Of a stretch of 64,000 nucleotides of DNA, positions 47,487 to 56,436 are shown piece after piece. Each line of letters begins with the position of its first letter. Positions within the stretch are counted from its first letter, which is position 1. The stretch is from positions 1 to 64,000 of the forward strand of contig CAYQDF010000002.1 of NCBI GenBank assembly GCA_964416175.1, in the 5' to 3' direction. The position numbers and the translations under genes are program-made. This stretch comes from CAYQDF01 sp964416175 (GTDB taxonomy: Bacteria > Chloroflexota > Anaerolineae > Anaerolineales > UBA4823). The notes under the pieces are model-generated. The model was given only the letters and a program-made list of their open reading frames with translations, was not told where the DNA came from and searched no databases.

Positions 47487-50400
47487 TCAAGCGGGGAACT
47501 TTTCCATGACGTTGTCGAGGTAGGCCGCGCGCAGGTCGGGGTCCCGGAACAAACTGGCGATCTCCTTCACCATGGCGAGAGCCGCATCGCTCCTGGCTCC
47601 TGCGGCTTCATGTTGCCCGGATGCCTCCAGCAATCCGGCTGCTGCGGCGCGCGCCTGCCACACGATCGGGCGCATGTTCATAGTGAGGGCTTCAGCTTCA
47701 GCAGCTTCGAACAGCTGCAGGCTTTTCTCAACTTCAGCGAGGGCGCGGTACACTTTCCCTGCGATCAGAGAGATGAGCGGCCTGACATGCTTCATTGTTC
47801 GCTCGTCCGTATATACGCGTGCTTCATCGATGAGGTGTCTGGCTTCCCAGATTTCGCCTTTCCTCAACGCCAGCAGCGCAGCGCCGGCGAGCAGGCGGGG
47901 GCGCTCCATCAAGGAGAAAATGGTCGGATAATTCAATCCTTTTTGGATGGAGTCCTCGGCGATCTCGAAGTCTCCCAGGGTCATGGCGCAGAATCCCAGG
48001 TCCGCCCAAGCAATTCCGCCGGCGATTGCTCCGACGGGCGACTCAAGCAGCCGGAGGGCATGGCGATGAATTTCCGAGACCTTATCCGAGAATTTAGGGC
48101 TGATCTCCAGGTAGATCGAACCCAGGATGCTCAGCGGCACGACGACCTGGAAGGGAGTGAAAGCCTCGAGGGGGAGCGCAGCTTCTACTGCGAGCTTTGC
48201 ATGCTCCAGCGCCAGCTCATAATTGCCTTCCAGGCGGGAGATTTCAGCGAGCAGCCAGCTTCCATCGATCAATGGGAATGAGGCGCCGATAAGAGCGGCG
48301 ATCTCCACTCCGGCCATCAATACCTGGCGGGCAGTTGCAAAATCTCCGTTCCGAATATGGGCGAATGGGATCGCGCTGGTGAGCAGCGCTGCTTCGTGTT
48401 CCCGGTTTCCCGCTTCGCGGGCGATCTGCAGCGCATGCAAGCCCTTATCCAAAGCCTCGTCATAGCGCGTCATGTAAGCCAGGCTGGTAGCCACGTGTTC
48501 GAGACCAACGACGACGTGTTCCTTAATCCCGGCCTCCTCGCCGATCTGCACGACCTCGGACATATACCTGACTACGTTCTCGAAATCAGCCTGGGCGGTG
48601 CACATCTGGCAGCGCACGAGAGCAAGCTCGGGAAACGAGGAATTTTGAGCGTGTTTCCTGATCAATTCCTCGGATCGGACAAGGACCTGTTCGGCCTCCT
48701 TGAATTGACCCATGAAGAGGGCGAAGAGAGAGCCAAGCTTGTTTAGGGCGGAGACCTGCATTGGGATGTCGCCATGCGATTCCGCCAGGGTGAGCATGGC
48801 CTCATAGGTCTGTCTGGCTTCCGGGATCCGGTTGGTGAAAGTAAGGGCGCCACCCAGCCCCTCATAGGCCCGCCTTACCAGATCAGGCTCCTCGGCGAAG
48901 GACCGCAGTTCGACCGCTTTGTTAAAGTGTTCGATCGCTTCCGCGGTGGCGTAAGCCCCGGCAGCCTGTTCACCGGCAGCAACCAGGTGTGGCAGGGCCA
49001 GCCCGGGCTGGCGGGCTTCTAGAAAATGCCGGGCGATCTCCGCGGCCTGGTCTGGCTGGCGTGCGATCAATGACTCGGCTGCTCGATGGTGAAGTTCCCG
49101 GCGGTTGCTGCGGAGGATCGAACTGTACGCCGCTTCCTGGGTCAGGACATGCTTAAAGGCGTACGTCCGATGCGGAAGGCGGCTGCGTTCTACCAGCAGC
49201 TCCCGTCGCTGCAGTTCCGGAAGAGCTCTTTCGATAGCTTCCGGTTCCCCAACCAGGTCAGTCAACACTGCGGTGGAGAATTCACGGCCGAGTACCGAGG
49301 CAGCCTGTAGGATGCGGCGGCTCCGTTCCTCCAGCCGGTCGAGGCGGGCGGTGATGACCCCCACCAGGGTATCCGGGATCGAGATGGTCGCTATTTCCTG
49401 GGTCGCACGCCAGTGACCATCCTGCCTGACAACCAGCTCCCGGTCCAGCAGGGATCGGATGATCTCCTCCACGAAGAAGGGGTTGCCTTCGGATTTTTCC
49501 AAGATAAGGGCTCTGACCTGCTCCGGCAGGTCTTCGATTTCTAGCAGGCTGGCGACGAGCTGTCGTGACTGGTCCTGATCCAATGCTGCCAGCTCAATCG
49601 CCTGGTATCGGTGAGGATAATCCCGCCCGGCTGTCTCATGAAAGCTCCAGGCAAGCTCCTGGCGTCGCGGCCGAAAGGCAGCGATGATCATCAAGGGCAC
49701 CCGATCGGTGAGCGGCAGCAAGGAAAGGAGCAGATCGAGCGAGGTCGGGTCGCACCAGTGGAGGTCGTCGAGCACCAGCAGCAGCAGTTGGCTGGCAGCG
49801 ATCCGTTCGACCAGCTCTGATACATGGGTGAACACCTGGCCGCGCAGCATGGGAGGCAGGAGGTATTTGATCCGATCCGCAGCTTCCCCATCCACCGGCA
49901 CGCCCAGCATGGCAGCGAAGAACGGGGCGATCTCTGGGCTGCGACCGGGGAAGAAGTTCTCAATCTCACCCTGGATGCGGGCCAGCTTTTCCTCATCGTC
50001 CTGACCGGGTCGCAGACCGAAGAACTGGTTGAAGAGATTGATGAAGGGGGCGTAGGGCGTGGTGTTCTCGTAAGAGAGCGAGCGGCCCTCCAGCCAGCGG
50101 ACATCGATTCCTGGATTTGTGGCGACCGCCTGCCGGAGTTCCGCCACCAGGCGCGATTTCCCCAGCCCGGCCTCGCCGATGATCGAGACGATGTTTCCCG
50201 AGCCATCCTGGAGAGATCTGACTGCTGAGAGCAGGGATGCATAATGCCGATCGCGCCCGATGAGCGGGGCCTGGAGCCCTTCTATCCCGCGCAGCCTGCC
50301 CGGTTCGGCCCGGGGTGCCAGCACACGATACGCCCGTACAGGCTCTTCTCTCCCTTTCACTTCCATGGCTTCGATGGTTTCGAACTCGAACAGGGGGGAA

Positions 50401-51161
50401 ACCAGCCGGTAGGTTGGTTCAGCGATCTGGACGGTGCCCGGCTGAGCGGTCTGCTCCATGCGCGCCGCCAGGTTGATGGCGTCTCCCAGGGCGGTGTACT
50501 CCAGGCGCAAGTCAGAACCGACCGCGCCGACCACGACCAGCCCGGTGTTGATACCCACGCGGACCTCGAAATTGAAACCCCATTGGCCGACGATTTTTTT
50601 ACTGAAGTTCTTAACAGCCTTAACGATCTCCAGACCCGCGAGGATGGCCCGCTGTGGATCGTCTTCGTGGGTGGTTGGGGCGCCGAAGAAGGCCAGCAGG
50701 CCATCTCCCATCAGGCGAGCTACCGTGCCTTCAAAGGCGTAGACCGGGCGGATCATGTGCTCGAAGGCGCCATTCATAATTTCCGCCCATTCCTCCGGAT
50801 CGAGGTTGGCCGCGGCAGATGTGGACCCTTTGACATCGCAGAACAGGATCGTCACCACACGCCGCTCACCCTCCACCATGCCAGCGCTCCGGGCGACTTC
50901 CAGCCTGGCGAGCAGCTCCTTTGGGATGTACTTTTGCAACAGGTCGGTGTAGCTGGACGCAGCCCGCGGAGGCGTGTCCGCTGGCTGTTTGCGTTCCGCC
51001 TCTTCCCTGGATTGGACCGGCTGCCCGCAGTTGATGCAGAACCGCGCCCCGGCTGGCAGGCTGGTCCCACAGCTGGTGCAGGAGATCGAAAGGGCTGTGC
51101 CGCAATTGATGCAGAACCGCGCGGTCTCCGGATTACTGGTCTGACAGTTTGGACAGTTCAT
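47487..51161 (-). CDS. Zinc-ribbon, class III cyclase, AAA-ATPase and TPR signalling protein
   Basis: A 1224-residue multidomain protein. Two zinc ribbons lie at the N-terminus (CPNCQTS...CINCG, then CTSCGTS...CINCG, residues 3-47). The cyclase domain (about 95-280) has VTILFCDVKGST and LMGDGLLAFFGAP with both metal-binding Asp, and ALGDAINLAARM. An AAA/STAND-type ATPase follows (Walker A GEAGLGKSR at about 330, Walker B LLLVLDDLHWCD at about 465), then tetratricopeptide-like repeats to the C-terminus. Such proteins resemble mammalian soluble adenylyl cyclase in layout. The input signal is unknown. GGGAAAG precedes the ATG. It is a single-gene unit. Confidence 0.92.
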   Translation of the reverse strand: MNCPNCQTSNPETARFCINCGTALSISCTSCGTSLPAGARFCINCGQPVQSREEAERKQPADTPPRAASSYTDLLQKYIPKELLARLEVARSAGMVEGERRVVTILFCDVKGSTSAAANLDPEEWAEIMNGAFEHMIRPVYAFEGTVARLMGDGLLAFFGAPTTHEDDPQRAILAGLEIVKAVKNFSKKIVGQWGFNFEVRVGINTGLVVVGAVGSDLRLEYTALGDAINLAARMEQTAQPGTVQIAEPTYRLVSPLFEFETIEAMEVKGREEPVRAYRVLAPRAEPGRLRGIEGLQAPLIGRDRHYASLLSAVRSLQDGSGNIVSIIGEAGLGKSRLVAELRQAVATNPGIDVRWLEGRSLSYENTTPYAPFINLFNQFFGLRPGQDDEEKLARIQGEIENFFPGRSPEIAPFFAAMLGVPVDGEAADRIKYLLPPMLRGQVFTHVSELVERIAASQLLLLVLDDLHWCDPTSLDLLLSLLPLTDRVPLMIIAAFRPRRQELAWSFHETAGRDYPHRYQAIELAALDQDQSRQLVASLLEIEDLPEQVRALILEKSEGNPFFVEEIIRSLLDRELVVRQDGHWRATQEIATISIPDTLVGVITARLDRLEERSRRILQAASVLGREFSTAVLTDLVGEPEAIERALPELQRRELLVERSRLPHRTYAFKHVLTQEAAYSSILRSNRRELHHRAAESLIARQPDQAAEIARHFLEARQPGLALPHLVAAGEQAAGAYATAEAIEHFNKAVELRSFAEEPDLVRRAYEGLGGALTFTNRIPEARQTYEAMLTLAESHGDIPMQVSALNKLGSLFALFMGQFKEAEQVLVRSEELIRKHAQNSSFPELALVRCQMCTAQADFENVVRYMSEVVQIGEEAGIKEHVVVGLEHVATSLAYMTRYDEALDKGLHALQIAREAGNREHEAALLTSAIPFAHIRNGDFATARQVLMAGVEIAALIGASFPLIDGSWLLAEISRLEGNYELALEHAKLAVEAALPLEAFTPFQVVVPLSILGSIYLEISPKFSDKVSEIHRHALRLLESPVGAIAGGIAWADLGFCAMTLGDFEIAEDSIQKGLNYPTIFSLMERPRLLAGAALLALRKGEIWEARHLIDEARVYTDERTMKHVRPLISLIAGKVYRALAEVEKSLQLFEAAEAEALTMNMRPIVWQARAAAAGLLEASGQHEAAGARSDAALAMVKEIASLFRDPDLRAAYLDNVMEKFPA

Positions 51162-51282
51162 AGCTTTCCCTTTCCACTGGAACCGACGTGCGGACTGGGC
51201 TTTACGTCCGTTGGACAGCCTTTATATGGACTTAGTTTATCAGATTTACGCAGCGGGATAGCAACCGATTCTATTCCACATG

Positions 51283-51316
51283 AGAAAAATCCCAACCCTC
51301 AGGTCAGGATTTTTCT
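51283..51316 (-). terminator. Perfect hairpin terminator downstream of the Lys/Gly-rich microprotein
   Basis: AGAAAAATCC pairs over ten bases with GGATTTTTCT around a 14-base loop. The stem itself carries A and T runs, so it can end transcripts on either strand; its position, 28 bases past the microprotein stop, suits the minus strand. Confidence 0.75.
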
Positions 51317-51344
51317 AAAGAACGTAACGCATGCAATTTACTTG

Positions 51345-51407
51345 TTACTTGGTTTTCTTGCCCTTCTTGCCCTTGTTGCCTTTCTTACCTTTGTCTTTAT
51401 TAGCCAT
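51345..51407 (-). CDS. 20-residue Lys/Gly-rich microprotein
   Basis: An ATG at 51407 is preceded, five bases upstream, by a near-perfect ribosome-binding site (GAGGAGGTTT). The frame encodes 20 residues that start MANKDKGKKG and continue with Lys and Gly repeats to a final Lys and a TAA stop; half of the residues are lysine. A strong terminator hairpin follows. Ribosome-binding site, start, stop and terminator together make a complete tiny gene. It is divergent from the radical SAM gene, 153 bases away. Similar very short lysine-rich proteins occur in other bacteria; an RNA- or ribosome-binding role is plausible. I found no feature that ties it to radical SAM modification. Confidence 0.6.
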   Translation of the reverse strand: MANKDKGKKGNKGKKGKKTK

Positions 51408-51560
51408 GGAAACCTCCTCGATGAATGCGTACCCGGCAGCCGTCGCATTCCCCCGATGAAAAGATTGTAACACACTTCCACTTGCCATCCTGGAGGGCAG
51501 AGTTTATACTACCAGGACTTATCGCCAGCAGAGATCTGTTCCGACAATAGAGGTGCCCTA

Positions 51561-53165
51561 ATGACTCTGTTACAAGCTCCCCAGGCCCTGGTACACCGGC
51601 TGTGGGATGGCATCCGGCAAGACACTTCCGAACTTCTCACCCTTTTCGCGCCGCAACCCCCGCCAGTACCGGGTCTCTACACGTACCGCATCGAAAATGA
51701 CGGCGCCAGATTCCGGATCCACCTGCGGATCGAAGGCGACGGCGGAGGAGTATTATTCGTCGATGTCACCGACGTGGTCCACCTAAACCCAACGGCCGCC
51801 TGGATGGCCAGGTTCGCGCTGGACGGCGTCTCCCGCTCTCAGGCACGGGCAAGCCTGATTTCTTACTACCCAGACGCCGTTCGCGGCCAGCTCGATCGAC
51901 AGCTTGAACAAATTTATGGGATGGTAGCGCGGTTCGTCAACCCGGGGTCGGGCTGTCCGACCTGCGGTGTGGAAAGCCTCGACCAGGTGCCGATGTTCAG
52001 CATGCGGGTAAAGGCCCCCTACAAGGTGGACCTCGCCCTGACGTATGGCTGCAACAACGAATGCCCGCACTGCTACAACGAGCCGGACCGCCTCAGCATG
52101 CCCTCCTTACCGGCCGAGTCCTGGAAGCAGATCTTCGATAAGCTGGCGGCGGTCGGCATCCCGCACTTCATCTTCACCGGCGGTGAAGCGACTTTGCATC
52201 CGGACCTCCCCGAGCTGGTCGCCTATGCTGACAGCCTTGGCCCGATCGTCGGCCTGAACACGAATGGGCGGCGTATCCAGCACCGCCCGTACATGGAGAC
52301 GCTGGCGCAGGCTGGCCTCAATCACGTCCAGGTAACGCTTGGTTCGCACATCCCAGAGGTGCATGACGCCATGATGGGTGCCGTATCCTACCACCAGACT
52401 GTGCGCGGCATCCAGAACGCGTTGGAGAGCGGGGTGCACACCATAACAAACACCACCCTCATGCGCTGCAACATGGATCATGCCGAGGAGATCGTGGAAT
52501 TCCTCTTCGACCTGGGCGTGCGCACTTTCGCCATGAACGGGATGATCTACTCGGGGGGAGGCTTCTCCCATCCAAACGCCATCCCTGAAGAAGAAATGCC
52601 GCCGCTGCTGGTGCGCGTCCGCGATAGGGCTGCCGAGTTAGGCATGCGTTTCTTATGGTACACGCCAACCGAATATTGCCGCATGTCGCCCGTGGAGCTG
52701 GAGATCGGCGCAAAGCGCTGCAACGCAGGGGAATATTCCATGTGCGTGGAGCCCAACGGCGACGTGCTCCCCTGCCAGTCCTATTACATCACGGCTGGCA
52801 ACCTGCTCCGCGACCCCTGGGATAAAATCTGGAACGGGGAGCTGTTCCGGAGCTTCCGCGACCGAGAGCTGGACCCGCGCTGGGCTGGCCTGCCGGAGAA
52901 ATGCTGGGACTGCCCTGACTTGCCGCTGTGCGGCGGTGGCTGCCGCATCGAGCGTGAAGCCCGCGAGGGACACCGGATTGCGGAGGGGGCGGGCGGGGGC
53001 TGCTCGGGCTGCAGCGGCGCCTGCGGGACTGCCCACCACATCAACCCGGTCCACACCGCCGGGTTTATCCCGACTGAGAGCATGGTGCGGGCAGGCCGGA
53101 GGGCGACAGGGAATATGAGCGGGTTGATTTCGCTGGAGATGATCGACCCGACCTCCAATGATTGA
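51561..53165 (+). CDS. PqqD-domain radical SAM-SPASM enzyme
   Basis: A 534-residue enzyme. Residues 25-130 form a PqqD/RRE-like winged domain (VVHLNPTAAWMARFALDG and surroundings), the fold that binds leader peptides of ribosomal peptides. A CPTC pair follows at 132-135. The radical SAM core has C164, C168 and C171 (GCNNECPHCYNEPD) and the SAM-binding TGGEA. A SPASM domain with many cysteines follows (KRCNAGEYSMC, VLPCQSYY, CWDCPDLPLCGGGC), then a Gly/Cys tail (CSGCSGAC). Such enzymes modify peptides or proteins. The substrate is not evident. It overlaps the next gene by 8 bases. A divergent paralogue without cysteines lies 0.9 kb downstream. Confidence 0.9.
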   Translation: MTLLQAPQALVHRLWDGIRQDTSELLTLFAPQPPPVPGLYTYRIENDGARFRIHLRIEGDGGGVLFVDVTDVVHLNPTAAWMARFALDGVSRSQARASLISYYPDAVRGQLDRQLEQIYGMVARFVNPGSGCPTCGVESLDQVPMFSMRVKAPYKVDLALTYGCNNECPHCYNEPDRLSMPSLPAESWKQIFDKLAAVGIPHFIFTGGEATLHPDLPELVAYADSLGPIVGLNTNGRRIQHRPYMETLAQAGLNHVQVTLGSHIPEVHDAMMGAVSYHQTVRGIQNALESGVHTITNTTLMRCNMDHAEEIVEFLFDLGVRTFAMNGMIYSGGGFSHPNAIPEEEMPPLLVRVRDRAAELGMRFLWYTPTEYCRMSPVELEIGAKRCNAGEYSMCVEPNGDVLPCQSYYITAGNLLRDPWDKIWNGELFRSFRDRELDPRWAGLPEKCWDCPDLPLCGGGCRIEREAREGHRIAEGAGGGCSGCSGACGTAHHINPVHTAGFIPTESMVRAGRRATGNMSGLISLEMIDPTSND

Positions 53166-54093
53166 TCTACATGCAGTATATCGCCTGCTGGCAGGCGGCC
53201 TGTTTGCCCTCGCTTTCGGGTGGGTCTACTTCCGGTTGAGCCGGGGGGCAGGAAAAGCGCTGTTCGTCCTGCTGCTGGGCGGGCTGAGCCTCGTCTTCTG
53301 GTTCAGCCCGCTGGCGCACCTGCTTGCCTTCCTTGGACTGTCAGGGTTATTCGCCTGGGATATTCTTCGGCGGAGGGAAAGGCGCCCGGCCTTTCAACCT
53401 GCCCGGGCGATCGCGGAAGGCGGCGGGGTCAAGCGCGGGCTGACCGCTCCCGAAGCTGCCGTGCTGTTGGAGATGCCGAACCACGCCGTGCTGGCTGCCG
53501 TCCTGATTGGCCTCTTCAAGAAAGGCGCCATCCGGCTGGTTGAAGGCCCGGTTGCCAGGCTGGAGGTGGCGCCAGACTTCCGCGCTCGGCAGGTCAGTCC
53601 GGATGCCATGCAACGGGCTGCGCATCGGCGAGCTGCTGCGCAGCGGCACAACGCAATCCTTCATCCTCACGAAGAGCCTTTCCTGGAGCTGCTCGAAGAG
53701 AATACCGGCCAGGAGCTGAGATCGCTGAACTTCACGGTTCCCCTGCGCGCCCTCCAGCGCGAGACCGCTCGCCGGGTCGGCGGCTACGATCTGGAGGCCA
53801 CGCGGACCTACTACCGCAAGCACCTGGGCCGGGCGCGGCACGATGCTGCCCGTTCGAGTGAATCCCCCGCGGAGGACAGGCTGCTCGCCCACCACCTGGA
53901 GTGGCTTATCCTGGATGGGGCTTTCGCGGAACTCTATCGCGGCTACCGCCCGGCCTGGCTTCACCTGGGAGATTCTAAACAGGACCTGGTCGATTGGGCT
54001 GCCTGGCTCGAGCAGGAGCTTGCGTCATCGGACCCGGCGGGCAGGCCGCACAGTCCGGAAATGGGGGGAATGATCAGTTTGAGGCAGCAGTGA
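53158..54093 (+). CDS. Membrane protein of unknown function coupled to the radical SAM gene
   Basis: A 311-residue protein with two to three N-terminal hydrophobic segments (about 8-70), then a cytosolic part. Residues ~93-130 (RGLTAPEAAVLLEMPNHAVLAAV, then GLFKKGAIRLVE) look like a small winged-helix domain, similar to the cytosolic region of DUF2207-type membrane proteins. The remainder is helical and rich in Arg and Ala. Its ATG overlaps the radical SAM stop by 8 bases, so the two are translationally coupled and probably work together, for example at the membrane. It is convergent with the cysteine-free paralogue. Confidence 0.75.
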   Translation: MIDLHAVYRLLAGGLFALAFGWVYFRLSRGAGKALFVLLLGGLSLVFWFSPLAHLLAFLGLSGLFAWDILRRRERRPAFQPARAIAEGGGVKRGLTAPEAAVLLEMPNHAVLAAVLIGLFKKGAIRLVEGPVARLEVAPDFRARQVSPDAMQRAAHRRAAAQRHNAILHPHEEPFLELLEENTGQELRSLNFTVPLRALQRETARRVGGYDLEATRTYYRKHLGRARHDAARSSESPAEDRLLAHHLEWLILDGAFAELYRGYRPAWLHLGDSKQDLVDWAAWLEQELASSDPAGRPHSPEMGGMISLRQQ

Positions 54094-54104
54094 ATCCCTC
54101 AAAG

Positions 54105-55289
54105 TCAGGGGAGCGAATTCCAGATCTTTTCCCAGGGATCGCGCAGCATGTTTCCCAACACACGGCCAGCGCCCTGCGCAGGCAGGACGTCCCCATCCGG
54201 CTCGACGTAAAGCCAGGCCCGCCCGGCGCCGATCGCGTCCGCCTCGCCCGCCGCCTCCGGGACTGCCGGGGCCAGGCCGAAATACGGCACCGCCAGCTCC
54301 CAGTTCAGAGGGAGGCCGGCGGCAGCTGCCCGATCGCAGGCGGTGGCCAGCTCTCGCGCCAGGGAAGGCTGGCTGGCGCTCAGTGAGACCGCGTGCACGC
54401 CGGTCTCTGCCAGGCGGTCCAGCCAGATGGGGATCTCAGGCGTATTTTCCGGGGTGAGTGTCAGGTGGGCAGCGGTATGCAGCCGGGCCTCGAGGACCTC
54501 CGCCCAGTAGATGATCCCACTCAGCGCGTCCCAATCGCGGGCCGATGGCGTGCGTGACCCGGTGTGCGAACCGAGCACCACGGTGACATGATCCAGACCA
54601 GCCTGGAGCAGCTCGTCCAGGTAAGCCGATTCGGCCAGGCGGGCTCCGTCACTGACCAGGCCGGTGACCATGCCGAGGTGTTCGGCGTGGGCCAGCAGAG
54701 CTGCCAGGTCCGGACGGATGGTAGGCTCGCCCCCGGTGAAGACGACGTGGGGGATGCCTGCCCCCCAGGCTGCGTCCAGGATCTTCTGCCAGTCCTCCGT
54801 CGCCAGCTCTCCTCCTGCGGGTCCCGCCGGGACTGCAAAGGCGTCGGTGGGCATTCGGTACGTCAGTGCGCAGTCCAGACGGTATGGCGCGGAGAGCGGG
54901 CCGCTGTACGGTGTCAGGCGCTCGAGTTCCTGGGCGTTGACCGGCGCGCGTTCCGGGTCCAGGTAAAGCGCTTCCACCCGGTCGACAAAATCCGCATAAT
55001 CCCGGGCTGCCTGCTCACGGGTCACCCGGTAGCGGCCAGCGATAAAACTGGCGACCTCCTCTGGTGGAGTACCCTGCAAGAGGTGATACGCGTACTCAGC
55101 CGCGGTCGGGTTCAGGTGAAGGATTGTGGCGGCGTTGATCAGCAGAACGCCGCGACCATCCGCTTCCAGGCGCAGGTGCAGCCGGTATGGCAGGGGGGAG
55201 TCGGGCGGCGCCTTGCGGGCGTACAGGCCCGGAGGGAGGGGATCGACCCGGCCTCGGATTCTCCGGAGGGCTCTGTTTAAAGCAGTCAT
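54105..55289 (-). CDS. Radical-SAM-like protein lacking all cluster-binding cysteines
   Basis: A 394-residue paralogue of the enzyme at 51561. I start at the ATG at 55289; sequence upstream in frame is not conserved. The PqqD-like domain is kept (ILHLNPTAAEYAYHLLQG) and so is the barrel, including TGGEPTIRPDL. Where the active enzyme has GCNNECPHC, this one reads RMPTDAFAV (residues 145-153): no cysteine. The SPASM part is cut short; EPDGDVLPAQGAGRVLGNMLRDPWEKIWNSL aligns with the partner's EPNGDVLPCQ...DPWDKIWNGEL, again without the cysteine, and then ends. It cannot hold the iron-sulphur cluster. It is probably a pseudo-enzyme partner or substrate-binding subunit. Confidence 0.85.
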   Translation of the reverse strand: MTALNRALRRIRGRVDPLPPGLYARKAPPDSPLPYRLHLRLEADGRGVLLINAATILHLNPTAAEYAYHLLQGTPPEEVASFIAGRYRVTREQAARDYADFVDRVEALYLDPERAPVNAQELERLTPYSGPLSAPYRLDCALTYRMPTDAFAVPAGPAGGELATEDWQKILDAAWGAGIPHVVFTGGEPTIRPDLAALLAHAEHLGMVTGLVSDGARLAESAYLDELLQAGLDHVTVVLGSHTGSRTPSARDWDALSGIIYWAEVLEARLHTAAHLTLTPENTPEIPIWLDRLAETGVHAVSLSASQPSLARELATACDRAAAAGLPLNWELAVPYFGLAPAVPEAAGEADAIGAGRAWLYVEPDGDVLPAQGAGRVLGNMLRDPWEKIWNSLP

Positions 55290-55444
55290 GTCGATTGAAT
55301 TGTACCAAAGGAAATTTCTGCCGATGCGTACACTGTGGAAGACCGTGCCAGGCTCGCCGAATGGGGACAGGGCTGGGGCGAAGCAACTGTACAAGGGCAG
55401 TCTTTATCGTGATTGGTTAAAAGAGCGCGCTGAGATCACAAAAT

Positions 55445-55474
55445 AATGTGAGCGTACCCCCTCACGCTCACATT
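55445..55474. repeat. Perfect inverted repeat in a 466-base non-coding stretch
   Basis: AATGTGAGCGT pairs over 11 bases with ACGCTCACATT around an 8-base loop. It lies in the gap between the start of the cysteine-free radical SAM paralogue (55289) and the response regulator (55756). No T-run follows on the plus strand; an ATTATTTT follows on the minus strand. It may be an operator or hairpin. I see no gene in this gap. Confidence 0.5.
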
Positions 55475-55755
55475 GGGAACTGCGAAGATAATTCGTTATG
55501 ATGAGTGAGATTGCTGTATGCTGTCTCGAAGATGACCGGAACTTGAATCTTATACCTGGATAATGGAGGGCCTTTTTTTCTGCTCTTGCTGAACCGGAGC
55601 AACTATACAACACATTGGACATCGAGTGAATAGGCAAAGAGTTGAAGCCTATAGATATTTGTACTGATTTTGGGACTTCTCCTTGTGTTCGGAATAAATC
55701 TCTGCTAAGATAGTTCCAGGTTCTCAAACCGACGGCGGGTCATGGATGGTCGCAT

Positions 55756-56436
55756 ATGAACAAAATCCGGGTTGCGATACTTGATGATCACCAGGCTATC
55801 ATTGATGGCTATGTTTATCGGCTGAGCCAGGCCTCCGACATCGAGGTGGTGGTGACCGCCACATATGCCGAGGAATTCGAAGATTTGCTGGCTCAGCAGA
55901 AACCGGATGTGCTCCTCCTCGACGTGTTTGTGCCCATCTCATCCCAGAACCAGAATTATTATCCTATCCTGCAGGCCATTCCAAAATGGCTCCAGTCTTA
56001 CCGGCAGCTGTCGATCCTGGTCATCTCAGCCCACAACCTGCGCGCGCTCATTAAAGCGGTGATCGAGGCAGGCGCGAGCGGTTTTATTTTGAAGGAGGAT
56101 CAAACCGCCTTCCAGGAATTGGGAAGCATCATACGTTCAGTCGCCCGGGGTGGAATTTACTTCAGCAAGAAAGCGTACCAGCACATGCAGGAGATCGCCT
56201 CCGAGGACTCGCCACTGACTTCCCGACAGCTGCAGGTCCTGTCCTTGTGTGCTGCCTATCCCGATGCGACCACCAGCGAACTGGCCGACATGCTCGGGGT
56301 GGCGCACTCCACGCTGCGGAACCTGCTCTCTCAAGCATACCTGCGCCTCGGAGTGCGCACTCGTACAGCCGCCATCGAAAAGGCCAGGAAAATGGGCCTG
56401 ATCGCTGTTCACGAACCCATCCCCGGTTCGCTGTAA
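55756..56436 (+). CDS. NarL/LuxR-type response regulator (ComA-like)
   Basis: A 226-residue transcription factor. The receiver domain (1-125) has the acidic pair ILDDH, phospho-acceptor D56 (LLLDVFVP) and the conserved lysine in ILKED. The C-terminal LuxR helix-turn-helix (about 153-215) reads LTSRQLQVLSLCAAYPDATTSELADMLGVAHSTLRNLLSQAYLRLG. This is the same class as Bacillus ComA. It sits in the cluster with a polyprenyl-synthase-like gene, a ComX-like peptide gene and a HisKA_3 histidine kinase, its likely cognate sensor. Its last 28 bases overlap the end of the convergent comQ-like gene. The ribosome-binding site is weak. Confidence 0.9.
   Translation: MNKIRVAILDDHQAIIDGYVYRLSQASDIEVVVTATYAEEFEDLLAQQKPDVLLLDVFVPISSQNQNYYPILQAIPKWLQSYRQLSILVISAHNLRALIKAVIEAGASGFILKEDQTAFQELGSIIRSVARGGIYFSKKAYQHMQEIASEDSPLTSRQLQVLSLCAAYPDATTSELADMLGVAHSTLRNLLSQAYLRLGVRTRTAAIEKARKMGLIAVHEPIPGSL

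Noticed and set aside
51345..51407. Lys/Gly-rich microprotein as the substrate of the radical SAM enzyme
   Set aside because: It is divergent, has its own terminator and lacks a leader/core pattern; proximity alone does not support it.
55404..55727. 107-codon minus-strand frame before the response regulator
   Set aside because: No ribosome-binding site, no recognisable domain, and it spans a large inverted repeat; judged non-coding.
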